Shown here piece after piece: positions 16,420-25,996 of a DNA stretch of 47,076 nucleotides. Made by a program: the position numbers and the translations under genes. Every line of letters starts with the position of its first letter. Within the stretch, counting starts at the first letter, position 1. Under the pieces are notes generated by a model, which saw only the letters and a list, made by a program, of their open reading frames with translations, was not told where the DNA came from and searched no databases. The DNA comes from Enterococcus lemanii (GTDB lineage: Bacteria; Bacillota; Bacilli; Lactobacillales; Enterococcaceae): assembly GCF_016909125.1 (NCBI RefSeq), contig NZ_JAFBFD010000023.1, forward strand, positions 1 through 47,076. Direction: 5' to 3'.

Positions 16420-17613
16420 ATGAAGTGGAATCGAAGCTTGCCAAATGGCACAAAAGACAAACTATTTAAAGAGGCGATGCAAAGCTATCATTTGGAGAGC
16501 ATCGTGAACCATCATTTTGAACATCGTGGCTATCAGCGAATCGAGACCCCACTGATTGAGTTTGAAGAAGTTTTTGAAGGAATGGACCAAAAAGCGACGT
16601 CGCGTTATCGCTTTTTTGACGAACAAGGCCGAATTGTCGTCTTGCGTCCGGATATGACTTTACCGGTTGGTCGCGTCGTTAGTACAACAGGGATTATTCC
16701 TCCTGTGCAACTCTTTTATAGTGGGAAGATTTTCCGTGTGATTAAAGGCCATTCTGGCGACTACAGTGAACAGTTACAAGCAGGAATGGAATTAATTGGC
16801 TATGAGTCACTAAAAGCCGAAACCGAGTGTTTAATTAATGCGGTCAGTATTTCGCAAAAATGTGGGATTGCTGATTTTCAAATAGAATTGGGCCATGCAG
16901 CGATTGTAGAAAGCATTGTTGTAGAACTAGGGTTATCAAATGAAGAACAGCAAGTTTTTGCACAAATCCTACAAAGTAAAAACACCCCCAATTTACTTGC
17001 TTTTTTAAAAAAATACGAAACGCACAAACTTTATCCTTTTGTTTCGCAACTCTCACGTTTATTTGGTGATTGGGAAATTTTAGCCCAAGCGCGTCAATTA
17101 ACCAATCAACCAGCCATCTTGGATGCAATTTCAGAGATGGAAGCTTTAATCGCTCAAATTCACCAAGTCTACCCAGAACAAGCAATTACTGTCGATTTAG
17201 GTTTGGTTCGTGAATTGAAATATTATAGCGGAATGACCTTTAAAGGGTATACCGATCAGTCAGCAGGGAGTTTCTTTAGTGGCGGACGCTATGATCAATT
17301 GCTAACGGAATTTTCAGTGGCACCTGTTCCAGCAGTCGGGTTAGTTTTTTACCTTGATAAAATTTACAGCATTATTAATCGTCAAACAGGATGGGAAAAT
17401 CCCGTTGAAACGAAAACTTTGATTCACTTTGAAGAAGATTGTTTACAAGCAGCAGAAGCCTTAATTGCTAGTGAAGCAGCGAGTCGTTTAAGCTTACATC
17501 AGAATTTAGAAGATTCGTTGCAGTACGCCAAGCAGTGGCAGATTCCGCAAGTGGTGCATGTTCAGGCAAGTGGTGTAAAATTTTATCAAGTGGAGGACGT
17601 GACCAATGAGTAA
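16420..17613 (+). CDS. hisZ: ATP phosphoribosyltransferase regulatory subunit
   Basis: HisZ is a catalytically inactive relative of histidyl-tRNA synthetase that forms an octamer with short HisG and makes it active and histidine-sensitive. The 397-residue sequence begins with the class II synthetase-like [10 protein letters not shown], has motif 2-like SGKIFRV and [17 protein letters not shown], and later [18 protein letters not shown] with FSGGRYDQL, which align with the HisRS catalytic core without the anticodon-binding domain. ATG 16420 has GAGGGG seven bases upstream; ATG 16405 overlaps it. The 3' end overlaps hisG by eight bases. Confidence 0.94.
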   Translation: MKWNRSLPNGTKDKLFKEAMQSYHLESIVNHHFEHRGYQRIETPLIEFEEVFEGMDQKATSRYRFFDEQGRIVVLRPDMTLPVGRVVSTTGIIPPVQLFYSGKIFRVIKGHSGDYSEQLQAGMELIGYESLKAETECLINAVSISQKCGIADFQIELGHAAIVESIVVELGLSNEEQQVFAQILQSKNTPNLLAFLKKYETHKLYPFVSQLSRLFGDWEILAQARQLTNQPAILDAISEMEALIAQIHQVYPEQAITVDLGLVRELKYYSGMTFKGYTDQSAGSFFSGGRYDQLLTEFSVAPVPAVGLVFYLDKIYSIINRQTGWENPVETKTLIHFEEDCLQAAEALIASEAASRLSLHQNLEDSLQYAKQWQIPQVVHVQASGVKFYQVEDVTNE

Positions 17614-18247
17614 ATTAACAATTGCTTTAACCAAAGGCCGCATTGAAAAAAGTACGGTTGCTTTACTTGAAAAAATCGGGATTAATTGTGATTTTTTGCG
17701 CAACAAAAATCGTAAACTTGTTTTTACTAGCCCAGATGATAAGTACCAATTTATTTTAGTGAAAGCCGTTGACGTTTTAACGTATGTGCAACAAGGAGTC
17801 GCGGATATTGGAATTGTCGGCAGCGACGTCATCTATGAAGATGGTGGCGAACATTATGAAATGCTTGATTTAAAAATCGGTCAATGTCGTTTTTGCGTGG
17901 CGTCTCAACCAAGTTATGACCCAACCGATTATCGTCGTAAAATTATTGCAACAAAATACCCTCGGACCGCTGCTCGTTATTTCCAAGCCAAAGGGGAAGA
18001 TATTGAAATTATTAAAATTGAAGGTTCTGTTGAAATTGCACCACTTTTAGGATTAGCGGATGCAATTGTTGATATTGTTGAAACAGGTGATACATTACGG
18101 GAAAATGGCCTCGTGATTTTTGAAGAGATGGACGCCATTTCCACCCGTTTAATCGTTAATCAAGTTTCTTTAAAACGAAAAAAACAAGCCGTTTGTCAAT
18201 TAGTTGATCAATTGGATGCGTACATTAATAAGGAAAAGGGTGATTAA
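17606..18247 (+). CDS. hisG: ATP phosphoribosyltransferase, short form
   Basis: HisG couples ATP and PRPP to phosphoribosyl-ATP, the committed step of histidine synthesis. At 213 residues it is the short form lacking the C-terminal regulatory domain and therefore needs HisZ, encoded just upstream. Family motifs are [35 protein letters not shown] and the PRPP-binding segment [19 protein letters not shown]. Stop and the next start (hisD) are directly adjacent. Confidence 0.96.
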   Translation: MSKLTIALTKGRIEKSTVALLEKIGINCDFLRNKNRKLVFTSPDDKYQFILVKAVDVLTYVQQGVADIGIVGSDVIYEDGGEHYEMLDLKIGQCRFCVASQPSYDPTDYRRKIIATKYPRTAARYFQAKGEDIEIIKIEGSVEIAPLLGLADAIVDIVETGDTLRENGLVIFEEMDAISTRLIVNQVSLKRKKQAVCQLVDQLDAYINKEKGD

Positions 18248-19531
18248 ATGGAGATTATTAAAGGCGATTTAAATTTTTTACTCGATACGTTAGAAAAACA
18301 ACAAGCAGCGGTTGAAGAAGACCAAGTGGAAGCGCAAGTGAAAGCTATTTTAAAAGAAGTGCAAATAAACGGTGACGAAGCGGTTCGTCGCTATACAGAA
18401 ACTTTTGACAAAATTAAATTAACGAATTTTAAATTAAGTGAAGCAGAAATCGAAACAGCCTACCAAAACACTGCTCCTAATTTATTGCGTGCTTTAGAAG
18501 CTGCAAAAGAAAATATTGAATCTTTTCATTTGAAGCAAAAGCAAACAGGTTTTATTGATGCTGAAAAAACGGGGGTCATTCGTGGGCAGCTCGTACTACC
18601 AATTGAAACAGTTGGTATTTATGTCCCTGGTGGTACTGCTCGTTATCCTTCTTCCGTGTTAATGAATGCCATTCCAGCTAAAATTGCCGGCGTAAAGCGA
18701 ATTGTAATGGTTACGCCAGCCGATCCTGCCGGGCTACCGGATAGTTTACTCGCCGCTGCTAAAATTGCCGGTGTCGATGAGGTTTATCAAATTGGTGGGG
18801 CCCAAGCGATTGCCGCACTGGCGTATGGCACAAAAAGTATCCCTAAAGTTGATAAAATTGTTGGCCCAGGGAATATCTATGTAGCAACGGCCAAAAAGAT
18901 TCTATTTGGGCAAGTGGCCATTGATATGATTGCTGGCCCGTCAGAAGTCGTTGTTTTAGCCGATGAACAAGCCAATCCTGCTTATATTGCGGCAGATTTA
19001 CTTGCACAAGCTGAGCATGACGTGTTGGCGCGGGCCATTTTAATTTCTACGAGCGAAAAGGTGGCCATTGAAGTTGATGCAGCGCTTGAACAACAATTAA
19101 AAACCTTGCCAAGAGCAGCGATTGCCCGCCAAGCTTTAGCTAATCACGGTGCGCTAATTGTCGTAGAAGACGAAACCACGCAATTTGCTTTAATGAACGA
19201 AATTGCACCCGAGCATTTAGAAATTCAATTAGTTGACCCAATGAGTCACTTAAATCAAGTGAAACATGCCGGATCCGTCTTTTTAGGAGCTTACGCATCA
19301 GAACCTTTAGGTGATTATTTAGCGGGGCCAAACCATGTATTACCAACAAGTGGCACGGCGCGCTTTTTCTCACCATTAGGCGTTGAAGACTTTATTAAAC
19401 GCACGGCCTTTTTATCTTATACAAAAGAAGCACTTGCCAAAGAAAAAGATGCAGTGATGGACTTGGCGATTGAAGAAGGCTTAGATGCCCATGCGCGCGC
19501 CATACAAGTTCGTTTTGAGGCGCTCGATTAA
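18248..19531 (+). CDS. hisD: Histidinol dehydrogenase
   Basis: HisD oxidises L-histidinol to histidine in two NAD-dependent steps using zinc. The 427-residue protein has the family signature VGPGNIYVATAKKILFGQ and IDMIAGPSEVVVLADE, the zinc-site AQAEHD (about residue 255), the catalytic Glu-His in IAPEHLEIQ (about residue 322), and GPNHVLPTSGTARFFSPLGV near the C-terminus. It is complete. Its ATG follows the hisG stop without a gap, with AAAAGGGTG inside the end of hisG as ribosome binding site. Confidence 0.97.
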   Translation: MEIIKGDLNFLLDTLEKQQAAVEEDQVEAQVKAILKEVQINGDEAVRRYTETFDKIKLTNFKLSEAEIETAYQNTAPNLLRALEAAKENIESFHLKQKQTGFIDAEKTGVIRGQLVLPIETVGIYVPGGTARYPSSVLMNAIPAKIAGVKRIVMVTPADPAGLPDSLLAAAKIAGVDEVYQIGGAQAIAALAYGTKSIPKVDKIVGPGNIYVATAKKILFGQVAIDMIAGPSEVVVLADEQANPAYIAADLLAQAEHDVLARAILISTSEKVAIEVDAALEQQLKTLPRAAIARQALANHGALIVVEDETTQFALMNEIAPEHLEIQLVDPMSHLNQVKHAGSVFLGAYASEPLGDYLAGPNHVLPTSGTARFFSPLGVEDFIKRTAFLSYTKEALAKEKDAVMDLAIEEGLDAHARAIQVRFEALD

Positions 19532-19563
19532 CCAAACTTATCAAGTAAGGAGACGATTTGAAA

Positions 19564-20151
19564 ATGAGAGAAGCAAGTTTAACGAGAAAAACTGGGGAAA
19601 CACAAATTGAACTGTCCTTAGCTTTAGATGAAAAAAATCCGATTTGTGAAATTCAAACAGGAGTGGGCTTTTTTGATCACATGTTAACCCTTTTTGCCCG
19701 CCATAGCCGAATTAGTTTTAAATGCGTGGCCGATGGGGATTTAGAAGTCGATAGTCACCACACCGTTGAAGATGTTGGCATTGTGATTGGTCAATGTTTA
19801 AAAGCCGCACTTGGCGATAAAGTTGGGATTAATCGTTATGGGCATGAATATGTGCCAATGGATGAAAGTTTAGGTTTTGCGGCGTTAGATTTAAGCGGTC
19901 GTTCGTATTTGGTTTTTGACGCGGTCTTTAATAATCCTAAATTAGGCGATTTTGATACGGAATTAGTCGAAGAGTTTTTCCAAGCACTGGCCTTTAATGC
20001 ACAAATGAACTTACATTTAAAAGTCTTATACGGGAAAAATACCCATCACCAAATTGAAGCCTTATTTAAAGCATTTGGCCGAGCTTTGCGCCAGGCGATT
20101 GAAGTCAATCCGAATATTCAAGGAGTCAATTCAACGAAGGGGGTTCTTTAA
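19564..20151 (+). CDS. hisB: Imidazoleglycerol-phosphate dehydratase
   Basis: This enzyme dehydrates IGP to imidazole acetol phosphate. The 195-residue, single-domain sequence has the Mn-binding His repeats [13 protein letters not shown] and [10 protein letters not shown], plus the later [14 protein letters not shown]. It lacks the histidinol-phosphatase domain that is fused to HisB in enterobacteria. ATG 19564 gives the usual N-terminus [13 protein letters not shown]; an in-frame TTG at 19558 is nearer to the GGAG site and cannot be excluded. The stop overlaps the hisH start by one base (TAATG). Confidence 0.95.
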   Translation: MREASLTRKTGETQIELSLALDEKNPICEIQTGVGFFDHMLTLFARHSRISFKCVADGDLEVDSHHTVEDVGIVIGQCLKAALGDKVGINRYGHEYVPMDESLGFAALDLSGRSYLVFDAVFNNPKLGDFDTELVEEFFQALAFNAQMNLHLKVLYGKNTHHQIEALFKAFGRALRQAIEVNPNIQGVNSTKGVL

Positions 20152-20759
20152 TGCTAGTACTCGTTGATTATGATGCTGGGAATTTACGGAGCATTAGCAA
20201 AGCTTTTGAAAAAATAGGAGTGACACCAAAAATTTCCGGTGAAGCAACGGATATTTTAGCAGCGGATGGCTTAATTTTACCCGGAGTTGGTGCTTTTCCA
20301 AAGGCGATGAAAACTTTGGAAGAAAAAGGTTTAATCGAACCAATCAAAACAGCTGTCAAAAATGGGACGCCTCTTTTAGGGGTATGCTTAGGGATGCAAC
20401 TTTTATTTGAACAAAGCGATGAACACGGCCTAACAAAAGGACTTGCTTTCATTCCGGGTGAAGTGAAACCATTACCGACACTACCAAATCTTGCGGTTCC
20501 ACATATGGGCTGGAATCGTCTGAACATTCAACAAGACGATCCTTTTGTGGCGAACTTAGCCGATGCGTTTGTTTATTACGTGCATTCGTATTACGTCGAT
20601 TGCCCAAAAGAATACATTTTAGCAACGAGTCATTATGGCGTAGAGGTACCAGGGATTGTGCGTAAAGGTCATATCTATGGCACGCAGTTTCATCCTGAAA
20701 AAAGCAGTACAATTGGTCAAGAGATTTTAAAAGCATTTGTAAAGGGGATTCAATCATGA
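20151..20759 (+). CDS. hisH: Imidazole glycerol phosphate synthase, glutaminase subunit
   Basis: HisH is a class I glutamine amidotransferase that feeds ammonia to HisF. The 202-residue protein has the nucleophile Cys79 in GVCLGMQLLFE and the catalytic His181/Glu183 in GTQFHPEKSS, plus the oxyanion-side PGVGAFPKAM. It overlaps both neighbours (hisB by one base, hisA by four), so translation of the operon is tightly coupled. Confidence 0.97.
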   Translation: MLVLVDYDAGNLRSISKAFEKIGVTPKISGEATDILAADGLILPGVGAFPKAMKTLEEKGLIEPIKTAVKNGTPLLGVCLGMQLLFEQSDEHGLTKGLAFIPGEVKPLPTLPNLAVPHMGWNRLNIQQDDPFVANLADAFVYYVHSYYVDCPKEYILATSHYGVEVPGIVRKGHIYGTQFHPEKSSTIGQEILKAFVKGIQS

Positions 20760-21478
20760 TTATTTATCCAGCAATTGATTTAAAAGAAGGTCGTTGTGTT
20801 CGACTATACCAGGGCGATTTTGCGCTGGAAACGGTTGTTAATCCAGACCCATTTGCGCAAGCACAGGCGTTTGCTAAAGAAGGAGCAAGTGCTTTACACT
20901 TAGTGGATTTAGACGGTGCTTTAAATGGTGATTTGACTAATTTTGACATCATTAAAGAGATTGCCAACCAACTAAAGATTCCTGTTCAAGTTGGTGGAGG
21001 TATACGGTCGATGGAGCAAGTCGATCGCTATTTAACCAATGGCGTTGCGCGTGTAATTATCGGATCAAAAGCGATTGAAGATCCAAGCTTTGTGGCTGAA
21101 GCGGTCAAAAAATATGGTAAGCGAATAATTGTTGGTATTGATGCTAAAAAGGGTCAAGTCGCTACCCGTGGTTGGTTAGAAGTTTCTGATCAAAATTATT
21201 TAGAAGTCGCACAAAAAATGGCTGCAATTGGAGTTGAAACGATTATCTTCACCGATATTGCGAAAGACGGTACTTTACAAGGACCAAACTTAGAACAACT
21301 AGCAGCCATTCAACAAGCTGTTCCTCAAGTCGCAATAATTGCTTCTGGTGGGATTAGTTCACGCCAAGATTTAGAAGCAGTGAAAGCGTTGGGTGTCGCG
21401 GGTGTCATTTCAGGTAAAGCGCTATACAATGGCAATATTACGATGACAGATGTCGTGGAGGTGGAAGCGACATGTTAA
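20756..21478 (+). CDS. hisA: ProFAR isomerase (phosphoribosylformimino-AICAR-P isomerase)
   Basis: HisA performs an Amadori rearrangement in a TIM barrel. The catalytic Asp8 lies in [18 protein letters not shown] and the second catalytic Asp in [16 protein letters not shown] near residue 168; phosphate-binding motifs are VQVGGGIRS and IASGGISS. It is 240 residues, the normal length. The 3' end overlaps hisF by seven bases. Confidence 0.97.
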   Translation: MIIYPAIDLKEGRCVRLYQGDFALETVVNPDPFAQAQAFAKEGASALHLVDLDGALNGDLTNFDIIKEIANQLKIPVQVGGGIRSMEQVDRYLTNGVARVIIGSKAIEDPSFVAEAVKKYGKRIIVGIDAKKGQVATRGWLEVSDQNYLEVAQKMAAIGVETIIFTDIAKDGTLQGPNLEQLAAIQQAVPQVAIIASGGISSRQDLEAVKALGVAGVISGKALYNGNITMTDVVEVEATC

Positions 21479-22233
21479 CCAAACGAATTATTCCTTGTCT
21501 TGACGTAACGAATGGCCGTGTCGTCAAAGGGGTGAACTTTGTGAATTTACAAGATATTGGTAGCCCCGTTGAAATTGCCAAAGCTTATTCAGAAGCCGGT
21601 GCGGATGAGCTTGTTTTCCTAGATATTACCGCAACCGTTGAAGAACGCAATACGATGGTGGAAGTGGTTCGTCAAACGGCAGCAGAAGTATTTATTCCTT
21701 TAACGGTTGGTGGTGGGATTCGCTCAGTAGCAGACATGCAAGCATTACTGCGTGCGGGTGCAGATAAAATCTCTTTAAATTCAGCGGCTTTAAAAGAACC
21801 TCAGCTGATTAAAGAGGGTGCTGAAAAATTCGGCAATCAATGTATTGTCGTTGCCATTGACGCCAAATACCATCCCGAAACAAAAACATGGCACGTCTAT
21901 AGCCACGGTGGTCGCCAAGACACGGGGAAAGACGTGGTTGAGTGGGCGCAAGAAGTCGTTTCACTTGGGGCTGGTGAAATCCTTTTAACAAGTATGGATG
22001 GCGATGGCACAAAAGCTGGCTATGACCTTGCTTTAACTGAAGCAGTTGCTCAAGCCGTCACGGTACCTGTGATTGCTTCTGGTGGCTGTGGTAACGTTCA
22101 GCACATGGTCGATGTCTTTACAAAAACGCATGCCAGTGCTGCTTTAGCCGCTTCAATTTTTCATTATGGGGAACTAACAATCCCAGAAGTAAAAGCAGCT
22201 CTAAACGCGCAAGGGGTGAGTGTTCGATGCTAA
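21472..22233 (+). CDS. hisF: Imidazole glycerol phosphate synthase, cyclase subunit
   Basis: HisF is the TIM-barrel cyclase that uses ammonia from HisH to form imidazole glycerol phosphate and AICAR. Catalytic Asp11 is in [18 protein letters not shown] and the second Asp in [15 protein letters not shown]. Phosphate-binding loops are VGGGIRS and IASGGCGN. It is 253 residues and complete. It overlaps hisI by seven bases. Confidence 0.97.
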   Translation: MLTKRIIPCLDVTNGRVVKGVNFVNLQDIGSPVEIAKAYSEAGADELVFLDITATVEERNTMVEVVRQTAAEVFIPLTVGGGIRSVADMQALLRAGADKISLNSAALKEPQLIKEGAEKFGNQCIVVAIDAKYHPETKTWHVYSHGGRQDTGKDVVEWAQEVVSLGAGEILLTSMDGDGTKAGYDLALTEAVAQAVTVPVIASGGCGNVQHMVDVFTKTHASAALAASIFHYGELTIPEVKAALNAQGVSVRC

Positions 22234-22544
22234 AACCGGACTTTTCAAAAGGACTCATTCCAGCCATTATCACTGATTACGAAAATAAAGAAGTTTTAAT
22301 GCTGGCTTATATGAACGAAGAAAGTTACCAAAAAACACTCGATAGTGGCGAAACTTGGTTTTACTCTCGGTCTAGACAAAATTTGTGGCACAAAGGCGCA
22401 ACGAGTGGGCATTTTCAAAAAGTCAAAAGCATTTACTTAGATTGTGACCAAGATACGTTACTAATTGCCGTCGAACAAATCGGCGCAGCTTGTCATACGG
22501 GCAGTCGAACTTGTTTTTTTCAAGAAGTAAGGAGCGCGAAGTAA
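22227..22544 (+). CDS. hisI: Phosphoribosyl-AMP cyclohydrolase
   Basis: HisI opens the adenine ring of PR-AMP (third step). This 105-residue single-domain protein has the zinc and Mg ligands in [13 protein letters not shown] (Asp/Cys cluster) and the two cysteines of [13 protein letters not shown]. The N-terminal [20 protein letters not shown] and [13 protein letters not shown] are family signatures. In many bacteria it is fused with HisE; here they are separate genes two bases apart. Confidence 0.95.
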   Translation: MLKPDFSKGLIPAIITDYENKEVLMLAYMNEESYQKTLDSGETWFYSRSRQNLWHKGATSGHFQKVKSIYLDCDQDTLLIAVEQIGAACHTGSRTCFFQEVRSAK

Positions 22545-22545
22545 G

Positions 22546-22866
22546 ATGGAAAGTTTAAAAACATTATATGCAGAAATTGCGAGTCGCAAAGAAACACCGA
22601 AAGCCGGTTCGTACACGAACTATCTTTTTACCAAGGGTCTCGATAAAATCTTAAAAAAAGTTGGCGAAGAAGCAACTGAAGTCGTGATTGCAGCTAAAAA
22701 CAACGATCAAGCAGAATTAATTGCCGAAAGTGCCGACTTACTCTATCACCTGAGCGTCTTGTGGGTCGAACAAGGGGTTTCATTAGAAGACTTAGCCCAT
22801 GAACTAAATCAACGCCAAGGGAAAGTTAGTAAAACACAAGATCGCCAGACGATTACGGAATACTAA
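22546..22866 (+). CDS. hisE: Phosphoribosyl-ATP pyrophosphatase
   Basis: HisE removes PPi from PR-ATP (second step). The 106-residue all-helical MazG-like protein has KAGSYTNYLFTKGLDKILKK and the metal-binding KVGEEATEVVIAAKN with ESADLLYHLSVLW. It is complete and separate from HisI. AAGGAG inside the hisI end is its ribosome binding site. Confidence 0.95.
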   Translation: MESLKTLYAEIASRKETPKAGSYTNYLFTKGLDKILKKVGEEATEVVIAAKNNDQAELIAESADLLYHLSVLWVEQGVSLEDLAHELNQRQGKVSKTQDRQTITEY

Positions 22867-22908
22867 AAAGAGAAATGTGATTAAGTAAAACGAAAGGGGA
22901 CTTTTTTG

Positions 22909-23988
22909 ATGCAAGTAAAAAAAACATTAAGCACCTTAACACCTTATGTACCAGGACGTCCGATGAAAGATGTTCAAAAAGAATATGGGTTAGAAAAAGT
23001 GGTCAAACTCGCGTCAAATGAAAACCCATTTGGGACCTCACCAAAAGTTAAAGAAGCTCTTCAAGCAGCTGTCACTGATTTGGAATATTACCCAGATGGT
23101 GGCGCCAAAGATTTAAAAGCTGCCATTGCGGCGTTTCACCAAATACCAACTGAGCAAATTTTAGTAGGCGCAGGATTAGATGACGTCATTCAGATTATTT
23201 CACGTGCCGTTTTAAATGCTGGCGATGAAATCATTGTGGCCGATCCAACTTTTTCTCAATATGAGTTACATGCCGTAGTAGAAGGCGCCAAAGTTGTCAA
23301 AATCCCCGTCAACGATCAAACAGGTGAAATGGATTTAAATGCAATGCTTCAAGCGATTACCCCAAAAACTAAAATTATCTGGTTGTGTAATCCAAATAAT
23401 CCAACGGGTACCTATTTACCACAAAATCAAATTCGCGATTTTGTCGCACAAGTCCCGCAAGAAGTCTTAGTGATTAGCGATGAAGCTTATCAAGACTTTG
23501 TCACTAAAGAAATTGAATCGACCAGTTTACCAGTCGTAGATGATTATCCGAATCTACTAGTGATGCGTACTTTTTCAAAAGTTTATGGATTGGCCGCTCT
23601 ACGAATTGGTTATGCGATTGTTCCTCTTGGGCTCATGTCGGCCTTTGAAATTGTGCGACCACCGTTTAATACAAGCACGATTGCCCAAAAAGCCGGGATT
23701 GAAGCCTTAGCCGATCAAGAGTTTGTCTTAAGAACGGTTGCGATTAACCATGAAGAAAGGGAGAAGTGGGAGCACTTTTTAGAGGCGCGAGGTCTATTTT
23801 ATTATAAGTCCCAAGCCAATTTTATTTACTTTGATACCAAACAAGACAGCACCCAACTTGCCCATGAACTAATGAAAAGAGGTTACATTGTTCGTGCTGG
23901 CTTAAGGCCACAATGGTTACGTGTGACTTTAGGGTATGCCAACGACAATGCCAAAGTACGCGAAATTTTAGCAGAGTTACTTGATTAA
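22909..23988 (+). CDS. hisC: Histidinol-phosphate aminotransferase
   Basis: HisC transaminates imidazole acetol phosphate with glutamate. The 359-residue class I/II aminotransferase shows KLASNENPFGTS, NPNNPTGT, DEAYQDF and the PLP lysine in TFSKVYGLAALRIGYA (about residue 224). ATG 22909 follows AAAGGGGAC. In several relatives hisC comes first in the operon; here it is last, 42 bases after hisE. It probably also serves aromatic amino acids, as known for some HisC enzymes. Confidence 0.95.
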   Translation: MQVKKTLSTLTPYVPGRPMKDVQKEYGLEKVVKLASNENPFGTSPKVKEALQAAVTDLEYYPDGGAKDLKAAIAAFHQIPTEQILVGAGLDDVIQIISRAVLNAGDEIIVADPTFSQYELHAVVEGAKVVKIPVNDQTGEMDLNAMLQAITPKTKIIWLCNPNNPTGTYLPQNQIRDFVAQVPQEVLVISDEAYQDFVTKEIESTSLPVVDDYPNLLVMRTFSKVYGLAALRIGYAIVPLGLMSAFEIVRPPFNTSTIAQKAGIEALADQEFVLRTVAINHEEREKWEHFLEARGLFYYKSQANFIYFDTKQDSTQLAHELMKRGYIVRAGLRPQWLRVTLGYANDNAKVREILAELLD

Positions 23989-24005
23989 TCGTTAAAAAGG
24001 AAAAG

Positions 24006-24047
24006 AAGCCATTTGAACTTATTTTTATAAGTCCAAATGGCTTTTTT
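24006..24047. terminator. Terminator of the his operon
   Basis: AGCCATTTGAACTTAT (24007-24022) pairs with ATAAGTCCAAATGGCT (24027-24042) with one mismatch, followed by seven T residues; the opposite strand carries T residues too. Confidence 0.85.
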
Positions 24048-24120
24048 ACGCAATCTAATTGTAAAACCGGCAATCACTATTTTTATTTCGCGCAATGTTG
24101 TTCTAATTGAAATTTTTTAG

Positions 24121-24978
24121 TTAGGGTGTGACTTTTAAGTTGATACGATTCCCCGAAGGATCAATTGTCACCCAATCATTGTTTTCTTTGAAGACCACCG
24201 CACCAATCTTCTCAAGTCCATCGATGGCCGTTTGTCGTTTCACTTCATTCGCATAAATTAATGTAAAGCCAATGAGACCCACTTGATTTGCGAGTGGCTT
24301 TGTCGCATTAGCCCCAGCCCAAGTATTAAAAGCAATATGGTGATGATAGTCATTATCGGATAAAAATAACGCTTGTTGACCGAAATGACTAACCACTTGG
24401 AAACCTAAGCCATTCACATAAAAATTTCTGCTACTAGCGATATCAGCAACTTGCAAGTGCACGTGCCCCATGACTGTTTCTTTGGGGAGTACTTGCCACG
24501 AATCAAGAGAAGTAGTTTGTAATAAATCTTCAAAGTTAACCGCAAGTGTCGCCATTTCGACTTCATTGTTCTGCCAACGCCAAGTTTGCGGATCGCGATC
24601 GATGTAAACCTCAATGCCATTTCCATCCGGGTCATTTAAGTAAATTGCTTCACTAACAAGATGATCTCCTGAAGCAAAAGGCAGCCCAATTTGGGCAAAA
24701 TGCCGGACAAGATTCGCTAAATCAGAACGCATAGGTAAAAGTAGAGCAAAGTGATACAGCCCAATCGCTGGTTGTTGTCCGTAAGTGGCTTGTTCTGGTT
24801 GTGTAATCGTTAGCAGTGGGTGTTGCCCATCGGCTGTTAAAGTCGCGGACGAATCGGTTTGATTTAAAATGGAAAAACCAATTATTTTTTGATAAAACTG
24901 TAAAGAGCGTTCAAGGTCGCTAACTTTTAAATCGACTTGGCCAACAAAAGTCGTAGGTGCTTGGTGAAATGACATCAT
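24121..24978 (-). CDS. VOC-family ring-cleavage dioxygenase (CatE-like)
   Basis: This 285-residue cytoplasmic protein is a tandem of two glyoxalase/VOC modules: VGQVDLKVSDLERSLQFYQK from residue 11 and MGHVHLQVADIASSRNFYV from about 170. Metal-ligand candidates are the His of GLYHFALL and MGHVHL, HHHIAFNTW, and Glu in GNGIEVYIDR. Length and layout match catechol-2,3-dioxygenase-like CatE of B. subtilis, part of quinone/catechol detoxification. AGGAGG is six bases before ATG 24978. It is divergent from an HxlR regulator that probably controls it. The substrate is inferred by family only. Confidence 0.85.
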   Translation of the reverse strand: MMSFHQAPTTFVGQVDLKVSDLERSLQFYQKIIGFSILNQTDSSATLTADGQHPLLTITQPEQATYGQQPAIGLYHFALLLPMRSDLANLVRHFAQIGLPFASGDHLVSEAIYLNDPDGNGIEVYIDRDPQTWRWQNNEVEMATLAVNFEDLLQTTSLDSWQVLPKETVMGHVHLQVADIASSRNFYVNGLGFQVVSHFGQQALFLSDNDYHHHIAFNTWAGANATKPLANQVGLIGFTLIYANEVKRQTAIDGLEKIGAVVFKENNDWVTIDPSGNRINLKVTP

Positions 24979-25016
24979 AAAAATCCTCCTTGGTTTAAAA
25001 AAATTGTGAACAGATA

Positions 25017-25030
25017 TTTCGAATTCGAAA
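25017..25030. promoter_or_regulatory. Perfect 14-bp palindrome in the VOC/HxlR intergenic region
   Basis: TTTCGAATTCGAAA is a perfect dyad 39 bases upstream of the VOC gene start and within reach of its promoter. A second imperfect dyad, GTAACTAAGTTTAC, lies near 25100-25113, closer to the HxlR gene. Either could be the operator of the divergent regulator. Confidence 0.4.
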
Positions 25031-25224
25031 CTTTAAACGTACAACTATAAAATAATTTAAAAATCAGTTATAATAAACTTATAAACAGTCGCTTACTTTA
25101 TGTAACTAAGTTTACGCTTGGATTTGATTTTGGTCAAATAATTAAACTTGGATGATTAATAAAATGATTAAACAATCAATGAAAATAAAATGCAAGCACT
25201 CTTTTTTGAAAGGTGGAGAAAAAT

Positions 25225-25548
25225 TTGGATAAAAATATTTGTCCTAAATTTGAAACAGCAATGAGTTTGCTCGGTCAAAGATGGAATGGCTTAATCATTT
25301 ATCAACTACTTTCAGGTACCCAACGTTTTTGTACGATTGAATCGGCTGTTGGTTTGAGTAGTAAAGTACTGTCAACGAAACTTAAAGATTTAGAACAACA
25401 AAATATCGTCCAACGTCATGTTTACCCAGAAACACCTGTGAGAATCGAATATTCTTTAACCGAAAAAGGCAAAGCGCTTGAACCGTTGATGCGTGAAATC
25501 GAGAAGTGGTCGCAAGAGTGGGTAGCAGAAAAAAGACTACATAAATGA
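25225..25548 (+). CDS. HxlR-family (DUF24) redox/quinone-type regulator
   Basis: This 107-residue winged-helix regulator starts MDKNICPKFETAMSLLGQRW, with a Cys at position 6 as in the thiol-sensing YodB/CatR group. The recognition helix region is SAVGLSSKVLSTKLKDLEQQ and the wing YPETPVRIEYSLTEKG. I chose TTG 25225 because AGGTGGAG ends seven bases before it and it puts the cysteine at position 6; a GTG at 25213 lies inside that ribosome binding site. Divergence from the CatE-like dioxygenase gene suggests it represses that gene and releases it when the Cys reacts with quinones or electrophiles. Confidence 0.85.
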   Translation: MDKNICPKFETAMSLLGQRWNGLIIYQLLSGTQRFCTIESAVGLSSKVLSTKLKDLEQQNIVQRHVYPETPVRIEYSLTEKGKALEPLMREIEKWSQEWVAEKRLHK

Positions 25549-25555
25549 CGAAGAA

Positions 25556-25923
25556 ATCTTTATACGGCTGCTGTAGAAACCTTTTGAAATTAGAAATTAT
25601 GAGAATTGGGTTGAAGAATTCAATCTTTATATTGATCAAAATATCAAAATAGTCGAAAATTTTGTGAAAGAACATCTCCCAGCAATTAAAATCAATCGTT
25701 CCGAATCCACCTACTTGATGTGGCTAGATACCCGTTTGTTAAACCTTCCAATGGATCAATTACAAGAACGCTTGAATCACATTGGCAAAGTCACGATTAT
25801 GGATGGTCGGATTTACGGGGGGAATGGTGAATACTTCTTACGTTTAAATGTGGGCTGCCAAAAGAAAAACTACTTGACGGCTTGAATCGTTTGAAAATGA
25901 GTTTAGCGTGTACGGAAGAATAA
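25556..25923 (+). pseudogene. MalY/PatB-type C-S lyase (aminotransferase class I/II), C-terminal remnant
   Basis: Conceptual translation gives NYENWVEEFNLYIDQN, EHLPAIKINRSESTYLMWLD, IMDGRIYGGNGEYFLRLNVG and then, after a -1 shift near 25860, CPKEKLLDGLNRLKMSL to a TAA at 25921-25923. This is the C-terminal third of a PatB/MalY cystathionine beta-lyase-like enzyme, with a further frameshift near 25577. The PLP-binding part is absent. It lies between the HxlR gene and the BREX island, so it may mark sequence lost during acquisition of the island. Confidence 0.75.
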
Positions 25924-25948
25924 TCAAAGAATAATCAAAGAATAATTT
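25918..25948 (+). repeat. Short 11-bp tandem repeat
   Basis: GAATAATCAAA occurs twice in tandem with a third partial copy at the end of the C-S lyase remnant. No function is evident. Confidence 0.6.
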
Positions 25949-25950
25949 AG

Positions 25951-25996
25951 AAAAAACAGATACAACTGCTTAGGTAGGGGTGTGTCTGTTTTTTTG
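25951..25996 (+). terminator. Terminator upstream of the BREX island
   Basis: AAAAAACAGATACA (25951-25964) pairs with TGTGTCTGTTTTTT (25981-25994) with one G-U, followed by T residues. It would insulate the BREX operon from upstream transcription. Confidence 0.75.

Noticed and set aside
25918-25948. Possible CRISPR-like repeat
   Set aside because: It is a simple 11-bp tandem repeat without spacers; no CRISPR array or cas gene occurs in the window.
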